Origin: Paenibacillus roseus
GTDB taxonomy: Bacteria > Bacillota > Bacilli > Paenibacillales > Paenibacillaceae
Length of the DNA: 64,000 nt
Direction: 5' to 3'
Assembly: GCF_016424485.1 (NCBI RefSeq)
Contig: NZ_JAELUP010000103.1
Coordinates: forward strand, 704,686 to 768,685
Part shown: positions 51,701 to 59,755 of the stretch, one piece after another
Layout: every line of letters begins with the position of its first letter
Numbering within the stretch: the stretch's first letter is position 1
The notes under the pieces: model-generated
Told to the model about the DNA's origin: nothing
Databases searched by the model: none
Seen by the model: the letters and a program-made list of their open reading frames with translations, nothing else
Program-made: the position numbers and the translations under genes

Positions 51701-52415
51701 GCAGGTGCAGCTGCTGCAAGGGACCGTTCCTTTTGAGCCGCTTGCCCAGGAGCTGAGAGAACTCCTGCATTATGTGCTGCAGCGTCTCCGTTTCCGCTTT
51801 GGCGATCATTACAACCATGCCTTCAATCCATCTGCCTTGCAGGATGACGGCAGGGATATGAAAAAGATGCTCTGGAGCTGCTGGCTGGAGCTTCAACGCC
51901 TCTTGCAGAGCGAACTGTCCGAGGAAATGCTGGCTACCTCACTGCGGATGGAAAAAACGATGAAGAAGCTTGCCGTGCAGACGTATGATGCCGCAGTCCT
52001 GGAAGCGTCCAAGCGATTGTCCGGTTTTGCTCCCGCTTCTCTGGAGCCGCTGGAGTTGCCTACGCTGGAAGTTGGCGAATTGTGGCAGACGGATCGTGTG
52101 GAACTCAAGCTGCTGACTTCCCGTTTCAAGAATCCAAGGCAGTTTTTTGAGGGAGACGGCAAGTCGCTGCTTCGAAAAGATTTGGAGAGCATCATCGAGG
52201 CCCCGCTCAAGACCTATACCGATAGCAAGATAGAAGCATGGCACGAGAGTTATCGCGAACTGTGGCGAAAACTGTTGGAGGATGCCGCGAATCAGCTGGC
52301 CGTCGGGATCGACGGTCATAAGGACCGCCGCTTGGCATCACTAAGCGCCAATATCGATCCTGCCCTGCTCCAGGCGCTGCATAAGCATTTGCTCGAAATC
52401 AGGAATGATTCTTAG
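48744..52415 (+). CDS. dynA: Tandem bacterial dynamin-like GTPase (DynA-type)
   Basis: A 1223-residue fusion of two dynamin-like GTPases, as in B. subtilis DynA, a membrane-tethering and repair protein. First GTPase: P-loop GHFSAGKST (about residue 52), LLDTPGIDS (about 137), NQID. Second: FGAFSAGKSS (about 641), LVDTPGADS (about 800). Each is followed by a long helical stalk; both P-loops are intact. The junction (about residues 500-640) is unusually Ala/Pro/Arg-rich and encoded by very GC-rich DNA (49 of 60 bases at 50401-50460). The usual start is ATG 48744; ATG 48762 is possible. The GC-rich stretch could be a flexible linker with codon bias, not a foreign domain. Dynamin family calls are clear. 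Confidence 0.92.
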   Translation: MTTDCTMSKTESLLTELASLMEAAGDLLHARQVRELNDKQQAGKLTVAFCGHFSAGKSTLINRLCGTMLLPSSPIPTSANVVSIRYGSPCATITRLEDGKEKQVQVAPDQLEAYCVNGTDFSSVDITYPLVHVGKQTVLLDTPGIDSTDDAHRMATESALHLADVVFYVMDYNHVQSEINFSFAKQLKDWGKPLYLIVNQIDKHRDVELTFDQYQRSVEEAFANWNLEPAGIIYLSLRQPEHPYQQWEALTLILQQLETLAGPLNETSVAASARHLAQEHIRWLEAGQTGERERLLAEAGGEEELAVVRAELAQLEEEVQESKAAPEKLRTRLRLEVQSLLDNANITPAATRDLAHSFLESRKPGFKTGFLFAGSKTAEEQQSRLDKFHADFSSKAEASIEWHLADLLRKEAGQIGWRDESLEERLASQLSGIVTPESLVSQIQPGAVFSNESTMNYCKELAAAVKGQFRKRGLDIIDELVAVARAAGDAAAVQTQSRIAALGGEAQALGALAALDAALDRQRQRMQPLLAAPPALEPLPRPEAPAAAAAPQGAGVAQPPQAAPAAAAVLRGDIAAAHGREAQARGRDSAAAALLAPQRQAAAMLERAAGLLEPHEPLAQAAASMRGKAARLAQSRFTIALFGAFSAGKSSFANALIGQRALPVSPNPTTAAINRIVPPDREYPHGSAKIVMKSREAMLDDVRYSLALLGEDAKKASVAELLRMIKSLSPGAIHPGGRPHYSFLKAVLQGWEEMEGQLDSQLKVDEELYRRYVAEESKSCFVQEIELYYDCPLTEQGIVLVDTPGADSVNARHTGVAFNYIKNADAILFVTYYNHAFSQADRQFLMQLGRVKDQFELDKMFFIVNAADLAADEKELAGVLSHVEANLLQHGIRNPRLFPIASLAALEGKQDDDSQLQEQSGIEAFERSFLNFTSGELGQLAVASAEQDISRAIQSVADWIASAEGDEATRQAERLRLQQEAAAAQEQVQLLQGTVPFEPLAQELRELLHYVLQRLRFRFGDHYNHAFNPSALQDDGRDMKKMLWSCWLELQRLLQSELSEEMLATSLRMEKTMKKLAVQTYDAAVLEASKRLSGFAPASLEPLELPTLEVGELWQTDRVELKLLTSRFKNPRQFFEGDGKSLLRKDLESIIEAPLKTYTDSKIEAWHESYRELWRKLLEDAANQLAVGIDGHKDRRLASLSANIDPALLQALHKHLLEIRNDS

Positions 52416-52453
52416 CCGTTGCAGGCTGTTCAATCTTATACGGTCGTGTTTGA

Positions 52454-52497
52454 AGCACCACCCCCGTCAGCAAGGGGAGTGGTGCTGTTTTGTTTTG
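52454..52497 (+). terminator. Intrinsic terminator after dynA
   Basis: AGCACCAC-CCCC (52454-52465) pairs with GGGG-a-GTGGTGCT (52474-52486), followed by a T-rich tract. Confidence 0.85.
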
Positions 52498-52758
52498 CGG
52501 CGCAGGGAAGGAAAGCCGTCCGTCTACGCTTGATCTTTTGGACAACATGGGCAGTCCCTGTGTGATGCCAAAAACGGAGCATTTGGCACCTTTACATACC
52601 AATTTGGAATATTCGAAAGAATACCCTGCCATCTGTCTGCAATTTGTGAACAAATCGTGTCTTAGTTCCAAATATGGTCAGATCAGATGTTTGCCGTCTA
52701 GGGAGGATGCTGTTAAGATTCTCTCATGTCTAAAATTTTGTAACGGGGAGAGAGTTCA
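52498..52758 (+). other. Intergenic region before ABC exporter genes, with two inverted repeats
   Basis: No gene is supported in this part of the 343-bp gap. It holds a hairpin TGCCAAA (52566-52572) with TTTGGCA (52582-52588), and a palindrome ATTTGT-GA-ACAAAT (52642-52655), about 105 bp before the exporter start, which could be an operator. No confident promoter is seen. Confidence 0.5.
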
Positions 52759-54543
52759 TTGGACGTCTTTAAGCAACTGAAAGACTATTATTGGCCGGAA
52801 CGCAGGCTTCTGGCGGCATCCATTATCAGCCTTATTTGTGCGACTGCGCTGGGACTAGTCTATCCGCTCATGCTGAAAACCCTCATCGACGACGCCATAT
52901 TGGGCGGTCAATTTGATCTAGTTCCAACAATTGCTCTGACAGTTGTAGGCGTTGTCATTTTGAAGGGCCTTTTGCAGTTTGTACACGGTTTCTTCGGGGG
53001 GCGTCTTGGCAACCGAGTCGCTTACAGGCTGCGCAATGAGAGTTACAAGAAACTGCAATATTTGTCCTTTCAGTACTATGACAAAGCCAAGACCGGTGAC
53101 CTGATGTCCCGGTTGACTGCCGATCTGGAAGCGATCCGCAATTTTGTCGGCTTCGGATTTGCCCAAATTTTGAATATGATTCTGATGGTTCTGTTCGGCG
53201 GTGCATTGATGATCTACATCAACTGGCAGCTGACGCTGATCACATTTGTAACGATGCCGCTGCTCGCTTTAACAGCACTCAGATTTGAGAAAAGGATTCA
53301 TCCCGCCTTCCAGGAGATGCGGCTGGCGATGAGTCATCTGACGACCGCAGTACAGGAGAATATTACGGGCGTAAGGACGGTCAAGTCCTTTGCCAGGGAG
53401 CCGCATGAGGTCGGCAAATTTTCCGAACGGAGTGAAGAGTACAAAGAAAACCAGATCCGCGCGGCCAAAATTTGGGGGAACTACTTCCCGGTCATGGAAC
53501 TGCTGGCAAGCTTATGTATCGTTATTCTTCTTGTCGCAGGCGGCACACTTGTCATTAACCAGCAGCTGCTGCTCGGAGAACTGGTCGCCTTTTTCAGTCT
53601 GATCTGGTATATCGTATCTCCTATGTGGGGACTTGGTTTCCATATCAACAACTATACGCAGTCCAAGGCATCAGGCGAGCGTGTGCTGGAACTGTTCAAC
53701 CAGTACGTTCATGTCAAAAATGATGAGCGTGCCGTTACGCTCGAGGATGAAAAGGTGAAAGGCCATGTTTGTTTTGACAAGGTGACTTTCAGCTACGAGG
53801 GCAAGCAGCCGGCGCTCAAGGAACTGACCTTCGATGCTCCTCCGGGCAAGGTTATCGGGCTTTTAGGAGGAACTGGCTCAGGGAAATCAACGGTCAGCCA
53901 ACTGCTGATGCGGGCGTACAACATTCAGGAAGGCCAGATCACCCTTGACGGCCACGACATCCGCAAAATCGATATTGCCAGCCTCCGCAGCCAAATTGCA
54001 ACGGTATTCCAGGAAACCTTCCTGTTCTCCGCCTCCATTCGCGACAACATTGCCTACGGGATCAATGAGGTGACGATGGACGAAATTATTCGGGCATGCC
54101 AGCTTGCCAAGGCGCATGATTTCATTATGGAACTGCCGCTAGGCTACGATACAGTGGTCGGGGAGCGCGGTCTCGGCTTGTCGGGCGGCCAGAAGCAGCG
54201 GATTGCAATCGCCAGAGCACTGATCAAAAATCCGCGCATTCTGTTTCTTGACGACGCGACAAGCGCCGTGGATATGGAGACTGAGCATGAGATCCAAGCA
54301 GGTTTCCGCGAACTGATGGCAGGTCGAACAACCTTTATCGTTGCGCACCGGATTTCTTCCCTGCGCCATGCCGATGAAATTATAGTTCTGGACAACGGTG
54401 AAGTTATCCAGCGGGGAACGCATGAAGAGCTGATCGCCGTGCCGGGACATTATCAGGATACTTATCATATTCAATACGCCGATCGTCCTGTGCAATCCAA
54501 TTCCGTTGACGGGGACGGCAAAGAAAGAAGGGTCGCGCATTGA
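52759..54543 (+). CDS. ABC exporter half-transporter 1 (degenerate catalytic Glu)
   Basis: A 594-residue membrane-spanning half-transporter: six membrane helices in residues 1-320 and a nucleotide-binding domain from about 335. Walker A is GGTGSGKST, signature LSGGQKQR is canonical, but Walker B is followed by Asp rather than Glu (ILFLDDATS), which usually marks the non-catalytic site of a heterodimer. The start is TTG at 52759 after GGGGAGAG; its end overlaps the next gene by 4 nt. Together they resemble BmrCD/YfiBC-type multidrug exporters. Substrate unknown. Confidence 0.92.
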   Translation: MDVFKQLKDYYWPERRLLAASIISLICATALGLVYPLMLKTLIDDAILGGQFDLVPTIALTVVGVVILKGLLQFVHGFFGGRLGNRVAYRLRNESYKKLQYLSFQYYDKAKTGDLMSRLTADLEAIRNFVGFGFAQILNMILMVLFGGALMIYINWQLTLITFVTMPLLALTALRFEKRIHPAFQEMRLAMSHLTTAVQENITGVRTVKSFAREPHEVGKFSERSEEYKENQIRAAKIWGNYFPVMELLASLCIVILLVAGGTLVINQQLLLGELVAFFSLIWYIVSPMWGLGFHINNYTQSKASGERVLELFNQYVHVKNDERAVTLEDEKVKGHVCFDKVTFSYEGKQPALKELTFDAPPGKVIGLLGGTGSGKSTVSQLLMRAYNIQEGQITLDGHDIRKIDIASLRSQIATVFQETFLFSASIRDNIAYGINEVTMDEIIRACQLAKAHDFIMELPLGYDTVVGERGLGLSGGQKQRIAIARALIKNPRILFLDDATSAVDMETEHEIQAGFRELMAGRTTFIVAHRISSLRHADEIIVLDNGEVIQRGTHEELIAVPGHYQDTYHIQYADRPVQSNSVDGDGKERRVAH

Positions 54544-56369
54544 GCCAGCAGCAAAGCAAAGCCTCAAGCAAGCGGGAACGCTTTGTATACGAGGATGATG
54601 AGGTTATTGAAAAGCCTTTTAACTGGGCGCAGCTAGGCCGTCTGTTTCATTATATGAAACCCTACAGAAAGCAGCTTTTGCCGATTATTATCACAATGAT
54701 GATACTCGGAACAGCCACACGGCTGGCGATCCCGGCCTTGATTATTCTCGCCATCGACGAAGCGATCTGGCCGAAGGAAGGCAGCCCGAGCATGACGCTG
54801 TTGTACACGTATGCTGCAATTATGCTGGCCTTATATATTATCCAATGGGGCGCTAACACGCTTCGCATTCGGTATACGAACATTATCGGGCAGCGCATCA
54901 TCTATGATCTGCGTCATGATTTGTTCAGCCATATCCAGAAGTTGTCCTTCCGCTTCTTCGACAAGCGCCCGGCCGGTTCGGTGCTGGTACGGGTTACGAA
55001 TGATATTAATGCCCTGCAGGATTTGTTTACCAACGGGGTTGTGAACCTGATGATGGACTGCGTGCAACTCGTAGGCATCGTCGTCATTTTGCTCCTTTGG
55101 AATTTCCAACTTGGCGCTGCGGTGATGATTACCGTACCGCTGATGTTTATCGTCTCGACCAGCCTGCGCAAGCGCATCCGCTTTGCCTGGCAGGATGTGC
55201 GGACGAAGCAATCGCGCATTAATGCGCATTTGAACGAAAGCATCCAGGGCATCAAGGTGACGCAAGCGTATGTGCAGGAAAAGAACAATATTCATTATTT
55301 CGACCATATGAACAAAGTCAATATGAAGGCCTGGCACAAGGCCTCGGCGCTCAACCAGACCTTTGGTCCGGTGATCGAGATTACATCGGCAATCGGCACG
55401 CTTATCCTGTTCTGGTACGGCTCTCATCTGATTCAGACGAGCGTCATTACAGTGGGCGTCCTGGTCGGCTTCGCCAATTATATCGGCAACTTCTGGGACC
55501 CGATCAATCGTCTGGGACAGATGTACTCCCAGTTGCTGATTGCGATGGCTTCCTCCGAACGCATCTTCGAATTTATAGATGAGAAGCCTAGCGTGCCTGA
55601 ACTGCAGGAGCCGAAAAGACTGAAAGAAATTGAGGGGCATGTCAAATTCGAAAATATCGTATTTGAGTATGAGGCTGGCCGTCCTGCACTTAAAAATATT
55701 AATCTGGAGGCGCAGGCGGGGCAGTCGATTGCGCTTGTCGGCCATACAGGTTCGGGGAAAAGCACAATTATTAATTTGCTCTGTCGTTTCTATGACCCTG
55801 TGCAAGGGCGCGTACTGATCGACGGGCAGGATATTCGCGATGTTACGCTGGAGAGCCTTCGTTCCCAGGTCAGCATCGTGCTTCAGGACACCTTTATTTT
55901 CTCCGGCTCCATTCGTGATAATATCCGTTACGGCAGACTGGATGCTACTGATGAAGAGGTGGAACTGGCGGCACAGGCGGTTAATGCGCATGAATTTATT
56001 AAGTTGCTGCCGGACGGCTACGACACTCAGGTAGAGGAGCGTGGCAATGTGCTATCCATGGGAGAGCGACAACTGTTGTCCTTTGCGCGTGCGCTGCTGG
56101 CTGACCCGAGGGTTCTGATTCTGGATGAGGCGACAGCCAGCATTGATACCGAGACAGAATTGAAAATTCAGGAGGCGCTCAAAACACTGTTGTTCGGACG
56201 TACCTCTTTCATCATTGCCCACCGTTTGTCAACGATTCGCCATGCGGACAAAATTGTCGTGCTTGACCATGGCGTCGTTATGGAAGAAGGCAATCATGAT
56301 GAATTGATTCGTCATAAGGGAATCTATCACGGCTTGATTGAGGCGCAATACCGTTTTCTGTCGGCTTAG
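54540..56369 (+). CDS. ABC exporter half-transporter 2 (catalytic Glu, altered signature)
   Basis: A 609-residue partner of the previous protein, again six membrane helices followed by a nucleotide-binding domain. Walker A is GHTGSGKST, Walker B is followed by Glu (ILDEATASID), but the signature is LSMGERQ instead of LSGGQ. Combined with the first protein, one ATP site is complete and one is degenerate, a known asymmetric arrangement. Starts at TTG 54540, overlapping the first gene by 4 nt. It ends with a small hairpin (AGCTGG/CCAGCT, near 56380-56397) but no clear T tract. Confidence 0.92.
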   Translation: MSQQQSKASSKRERFVYEDDEVIEKPFNWAQLGRLFHYMKPYRKQLLPIIITMMILGTATRLAIPALIILAIDEAIWPKEGSPSMTLLYTYAAIMLALYIIQWGANTLRIRYTNIIGQRIIYDLRHDLFSHIQKLSFRFFDKRPAGSVLVRVTNDINALQDLFTNGVVNLMMDCVQLVGIVVILLLWNFQLGAAVMITVPLMFIVSTSLRKRIRFAWQDVRTKQSRINAHLNESIQGIKVTQAYVQEKNNIHYFDHMNKVNMKAWHKASALNQTFGPVIEITSAIGTLILFWYGSHLIQTSVITVGVLVGFANYIGNFWDPINRLGQMYSQLLIAMASSERIFEFIDEKPSVPELQEPKRLKEIEGHVKFENIVFEYEAGRPALKNINLEAQAGQSIALVGHTGSGKSTIINLLCRFYDPVQGRVLIDGQDIRDVTLESLRSQVSIVLQDTFIFSGSIRDNIRYGRLDATDEEVELAAQAVNAHEFIKLLPDGYDTQVEERGNVLSMGERQLLSFARALLADPRVLILDEATASIDTETELKIQEALKTLLFGRTSFIIAHRLSTIRHADKIVVLDHGVVMEEGNHDELIRHKGIYHGLIEAQYRFLSA

Positions 56370-56430
56370 ACGCAAGGAAGCTGGCTGAAACCAGCTGCGG
56401 CTCCTATCATTTAAGCTTGACTTTATCCGT

Positions 56431-56507
56431 AAAAAACCTCCACAATGGAAGAAAAAGATCGTGCTCCCGGCGCTTGCCGGGAGACATTCGCTTCCAGGAG
56501 GTTTTTT
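56431..56507 (+). promoter_or_regulatory. Long hairpin leader covering the purT ribosome binding site
   Basis: AAAAAACCTCC (56431-56441) pairs with GGAGGTTTTTT (56497-56507) over 11 bp; inside, TGGAAG (56446-56451) pairs with CTTCCA (56491-56496) and CTCCCGGC (56464-56471) with GCCGGGAG (56476-56483) around GCTT. Internal loops are AAAAAGATCGTG and ACATTCG. The GGAGG ribosome binding site is inside the outer stem, 10 nt before the ATG, and the T run could also work in termination. I see no match to the purine, ZTP or THF riboswitch cores. Confidence 0.65.
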
Positions 56508-56511
56508 CTAT

Positions 56512-57684
56512 ATGTTTGGTTCACCACTCTCTTCACATGCTGTAAAAATGCTGCTGCTCGGCTCCGGAGAGCTTGGCAAGGAGGTTATTCTGGAAGCGCA
56601 GCGGCTTGGTGTGGAAACGATTGCCGTTGACCGTTACGATCATGCTCCTGCGATGCAGGCGGCGCATCGCTCTTACAGCATTGATATGCTGGACGGACAA
56701 GCATTGCGGGAAATTATTGAACGGGAACGCCCGGATTATATTGTGCCTGAGATTGAAGCAATCGCTACCGACATGCTTGTGGAGCTCGAACAGGAAGGCT
56801 ATCATGTTGTACCGACCGCAAAAGCGGCCAGACTGACAATGGATCGTGAAGGAATCCGCAGGCTTGCCGCGGAGGAGCTTGGATTCCCGACCGCGCCGTA
56901 CCGGTTTGCCGAATCGCTGGAGGAGTTGCGGGCTGCTGCCGCCGAGCTTGGTTTTCCCTGTGTAATCAAGCCGATTATGAGCTCATCGGGCAAAGGCCAG
57001 AGTGTTTGCCGCAGTGAGGCGGAGCTTGAAGGTTGCTGGAATATGGCGCTTGAGGGCGGGAGAGCCAAGAAACAGAAAATAATCGTCGAGGGCTTCGTCC
57101 GCTTTGATTCCGAAATCACCTTGCTGACGGTCCGTTCTGTCTCCGGTACAACCTTTTGTGCGCCGATTGGCCATATTCAGCAGGATGGAGACTATGTGGA
57201 ATCCTGGCAGCCGCATCATGTTAGCGAGGCTGACCTTGAGCAGGCGCAGCAAATTGCGGCTAAAGTGACCGAAGCGCTTGGAGGGTATGGCATTTACGGG
57301 GTGGAGCTGTTTTTGACCCGGGATGGCGTGCTGTTCAGCGAAGTATCGCCGCGTCCGCATGATACCGGCATGGTCACGATGGCAACTCAGGACTTGTCGG
57401 AGTTTGCGCTGCATGTACGCGCCATTCTGGGCTTCCCGATTCCAGGGATAAGACTGCTGACGCCGGGTGCAAGCAGCACGCTGAAGGCAGAGCGCGAGCA
57501 GTCGGATTTTCGAATCGGCGGGGTTGAACAGGCATTGGCGCTTCCGAATACTCAGGTGCGCCTGTTCGGCAAGCCATCCACGAAGCCGGGACGTCGGATG
57601 GCGGTTGCCCTAAGTACAGCGGAGGATGTGGAGCAGGCCCGGGAGACGGCAAGACAGGCGGCCGGTCTTTTGTATATCGAATAA
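56512..57684 (+). CDS. purT: Formate-dependent phosphoribosylglycinamide formyltransferase
   Basis: A 390-residue ATP-grasp enzyme that makes formyl-GAR from GAR, formate and ATP in purine synthesis. Segments MLLGSGELGKEV (about residues 13-24), VPEIEAIATDML, SSSGKGQ (about 162-168) and SPRPHDTGMVT (about 280-290) match PurT. The ATG at 56512 is 10 nt after GGAGG; a frame-open GTG at 56461 is inside the hairpin and unlikely. Stands alone, away from other pur genes. Confidence 0.96.
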   Translation: MFGSPLSSHAVKMLLLGSGELGKEVILEAQRLGVETIAVDRYDHAPAMQAAHRSYSIDMLDGQALREIIERERPDYIVPEIEAIATDMLVELEQEGYHVVPTAKAARLTMDREGIRRLAAEELGFPTAPYRFAESLEELRAAAAELGFPCVIKPIMSSSGKGQSVCRSEAELEGCWNMALEGGRAKKQKIIVEGFVRFDSEITLLTVRSVSGTTFCAPIGHIQQDGDYVESWQPHHVSEADLEQAQQIAAKVTEALGGYGIYGVELFLTRDGVLFSEVSPRPHDTGMVTMATQDLSEFALHVRAILGFPIPGIRLLTPGASSTLKAEREQSDFRIGGVEQALALPNTQVRLFGKPSTKPGRRMAVALSTAEDVEQARETARQAAGLLYIE

Positions 57685-57713
57685 TTTGTTTACAGCATTA
57701 TAGGACAGGGTGC

Positions 57714-57750
57714 AGGGCTGCATGGTGATTCCGGGGCAGTCCTGTTTTTT
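57714..57750 (+). terminator. Intrinsic terminator after purT
   Basis: AGGGCTGC (57714-57721) pairs with GCAGTCCT (57736-57743, one G-T pair), followed by G and six T. Confidence 0.75.
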
Positions 57751-57751
57751 A

Positions 57752-57780
57752 TTGAATAAATAGAACATGTGTTCTATAAT
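57752..57780 (+). promoter_or_regulatory. Promoter with LexA-box-like palindrome in its spacer
   Basis: TTGAAT (57752-57757) and TATAAT (57775-57780, consensus) are 17 nt apart. The spacer holds an 18-bp perfect palindrome (57760-57777) whose core GAAC-ATGT-GTTC fits the Firmicute LexA/DinR box (consensus core GAAC-RNRY-GTTY). A repressor bound there would block the promoter. The palindrome centres on TG at 57768-57769. Confidence 0.7.
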
Positions 57781-57814
57781 TATGATGCATAATTTGCAAA
57801 TTGCGCCAAGAACA

Positions 57815-57830
57815 TATATTTTAAAATATA
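57815..57830 (+). repeat. 16-bp perfect AT-rich palindrome in the GDSL upstream region
   Basis: TATATTTT joined to AAAATATA, with no spacer. A shorter one, AATTTG-CAAATT, lies at 57791-57802. Both fall in the 5' leader expected from the promoter above. They may be binding sites or incidental AT-rich sequence. Confidence 0.5.
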
Positions 57831-57929
57831 CAAGCAACGATTTGATGCGTGCCGGGACGGTCACTCGTATGAGCCGGTTTGAGCATGTAAATGATTTCGG
57901 GAGTGAGATAGGAAGGGGAGACGACACGT

Positions 57930-58757
57930 ATGAACAAGCGTTCCAGGGGCGGGGCCATTCTGTGGCGGACAATTGCAAGCGCCGCAGTGCTGGCAAGCTT
58001 GCTGCTGCTGTTCGGTTTTGCCTACGCTGTGAGCGATATTTTGAGGCCGCCTGCACTGGTATTGGGAACTGAGCCCCCGTTGGCAGGTCAGCAGCCGCAG
58101 CTTGGCGCCAAGGAAGAGCTTAAAATCGTCGCCATTGGCGACTCGCTGACCAAAGGCACAGGCGATGCTACCGGTGAGGGTTATGTCCGTCGGGTTGTAG
58201 CCGGATTGTCGCAGAAGCTGGGCAATCGGGTCAAGCTCGTTAATAATGTGGCCATTAACGGCTTGCGTACCGATCAATTGATTGACAAGCTTCAGCAGGA
58301 CGCCGGCATGCAATATGCGCTGAAGCAGGCGGACCTGATCCTGTTCACGATTGGCGGCAATGATTTGTCCAAGCTTGCGCAGACTGCATTAAGAACGGAC
58401 AGCGGCACTGCGGATTTCGGTGCAGAGGAGATCGGCAATCAGCTTTCGGACGGGCTTGGACGGCTGGATCAAGTATTCCAGTTGGTGAACCGCGCTAATC
58501 CTGATGCCCGGGTTGTCTATGTTGGGCTGTATAATCCTTTTTATCCGATACCGGAGTTGCGTTCAGGCAGCCTTCAGGTACAAAAATGGAATGACAAAGC
58601 CTACGAGCTCAGCTTTTCCTACCCGAATATGAAGCTGGTTCCGATATTTGACCTGTTCGAAGATGAGGCGGGCACTTATCTGGCTTCTGACCGCTTTCAT
58701 CCAAATAGCGAGGGCTATGCCCATATTGCGGAAAGAATTGTCCAAATGCTGCACTAG
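57930..58757 (+). CDS. SGNH/GDSL-family hydrolase, membrane-anchored or secreted
   Basis: A 275-residue lipase/esterase-like protein. N-terminal signal or anchor at about residues 12-34, then the SGNH hydrolase fold: block I GDSLTKGTG (Ser near residue 72), block III IGGND (about 137-141), block V DRFHPNSEGY (Asp and His near 253-256). Substrate unknown; extracellular or wall-facing. The ATG follows GAAGGGGAG. Its predicted promoter 150 bp upstream carries a LexA-like site, unusual for such enzymes. Confidence 0.88.
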   Translation: MNKRSRGGAILWRTIASAAVLASLLLLFGFAYAVSDILRPPALVLGTEPPLAGQQPQLGAKEELKIVAIGDSLTKGTGDATGEGYVRRVVAGLSQKLGNRVKLVNNVAINGLRTDQLIDKLQQDAGMQYALKQADLILFTIGGNDLSKLAQTALRTDSGTADFGAEEIGNQLSDGLGRLDQVFQLVNRANPDARVVYVGLYNPFYPIPELRSGSLQVQKWNDKAYELSFSYPNMKLVPIFDLFEDEAGTYLASDRFHPNSEGYAHIAERIVQMLH

Positions 58758-58771
58758 AGGAGGCAAGATGG

Positions 58772-59755
58772 ATGGCGACAGATACTCAACGATCAAATAG
58801 AAGCGATGCGGCAGTACTTTCTGTAGAAGGGCTGCGCAAACGGATCAAGGGAAAGTGGATCATACATGAGGTCAGTTTTGATGTGAGGCCCGGTGAAATT
58901 TTCGGCTTCCTCGGACCTAACGGCTCCGGGAAAACAACGACGATCCGGATGCTGGTAGACCTGATCAAGCCAACCGGAGGGAAGGTGATGATTGGCGGCT
59001 ACAATGTGCAGAAGCAGCCCGAGCAGGCGCTGCGCCATGTAGGCTGCATTGTAGAGAATCCGGAGGTCTATCCGTACTTGAGTGGATGGGAAAATCTGGA
59101 CCATTTCGCCAGAATGCAGCCGGGGATCGGCCAGGACCGTATTCAGGAGGTTGTCGATATCGTCGGCATGGATCAGCGGATTCATGATAAAGTGAAAACC
59201 TACTCGCTTGGGATGAGGCAGCGGCTTGGAATCGCGCAGGCGCTGCTCGCGCGCCCAAAGCTGCTTATTCTCGACGAGCCGACGAACGGCCTTGATCCCA
59301 AGGGTATAAAAGAGCTGCGGGAGTTTGTCCGTATGCTGGCGTCCCAGGGAATGAGCCTGTTTATTTCCAGTCATCTGTTAAGCGAGATCCAGTTAATGTG
59401 TGATCGCGTTGCGATTATAAACGGAGGGCGCGTGCTTGCGGTAGGAACAGTGAGCGAACTGATCGACGAGAATGCCAGCTATGTGCTGTGGCAGGTAGAC
59501 AGGCGCGAGCAGGCGGTGGCATTGCTCTCGGGACTTCAGGAGGTTACGCTTCTTGGGCAGGGTGAGCACGGGATCGAGGATGCCGTACTGACGGCGATTC
59601 CCGACGCGATTATAACTACAGTTGCTCCGGGAGCAATTCCCGGTATTGTTCAAAAGCTGGTAGCCGGCGGCATCGGCGTCGAAGCTGTCCAGAAGGTTTC
59701 ACCGACACTGGAAGAATTATTTCTGAAGCTGACGGAGGGAGAGGGCATTGTCTAA
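58772..59755 (+). CDS. ABC transporter ATP-binding protein
   Basis: A 327-residue ATPase with Walker A GPNGSGKTT (about residues 49-57), signature YSLGMRQRLGIA (about 148-159), Walker B LLILDEPTNG (about 168-177) and a C-terminal extension of about 90 residues typical of ABC-2 type exporter ATPases. The start is ATG 58772 after GGAGGCAAG. The partner permease overlaps it by 8 nt. Substrate cannot be told. Confidence 0.92.
   Translation: MATDTQRSNRSDAAVLSVEGLRKRIKGKWIIHEVSFDVRPGEIFGFLGPNGSGKTTTIRMLVDLIKPTGGKVMIGGYNVQKQPEQALRHVGCIVENPEVYPYLSGWENLDHFARMQPGIGQDRIQEVVDIVGMDQRIHDKVKTYSLGMRQRLGIAQALLARPKLLILDEPTNGLDPKGIKELREFVRMLASQGMSLFISSHLLSEIQLMCDRVAIINGGRVLAVGTVSELIDENASYVLWQVDRREQAVALLSGLQEVTLLGQGEHGIEDAVLTAIPDAIITTVAPGAIPGIVQKLVAGGIGVEAVQKVSPTLEELFLKLTEGEGIV

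Noticed and set aside
52490..52780. Plus-strand frame of 96 codons before the ABC exporter
   Set aside because: It overlaps the exporter start and the dynA terminator, has no ribosome binding site and an unlikely amino acid composition.
54831..55991. Minus-strand open frame of 386 codons inside the second ABC half-transporter
   Set aside because: The plus strand holds a complete, motif-rich protein; the reverse frame has no start signals.
57767..58072. Plus-strand frame of 101 codons upstream of and overlapping the GDSL gene
   Set aside because: Its first ATG precedes the predicted -10 element, no ribosome binding site is seen and it overlaps a well-supported gene in another frame.
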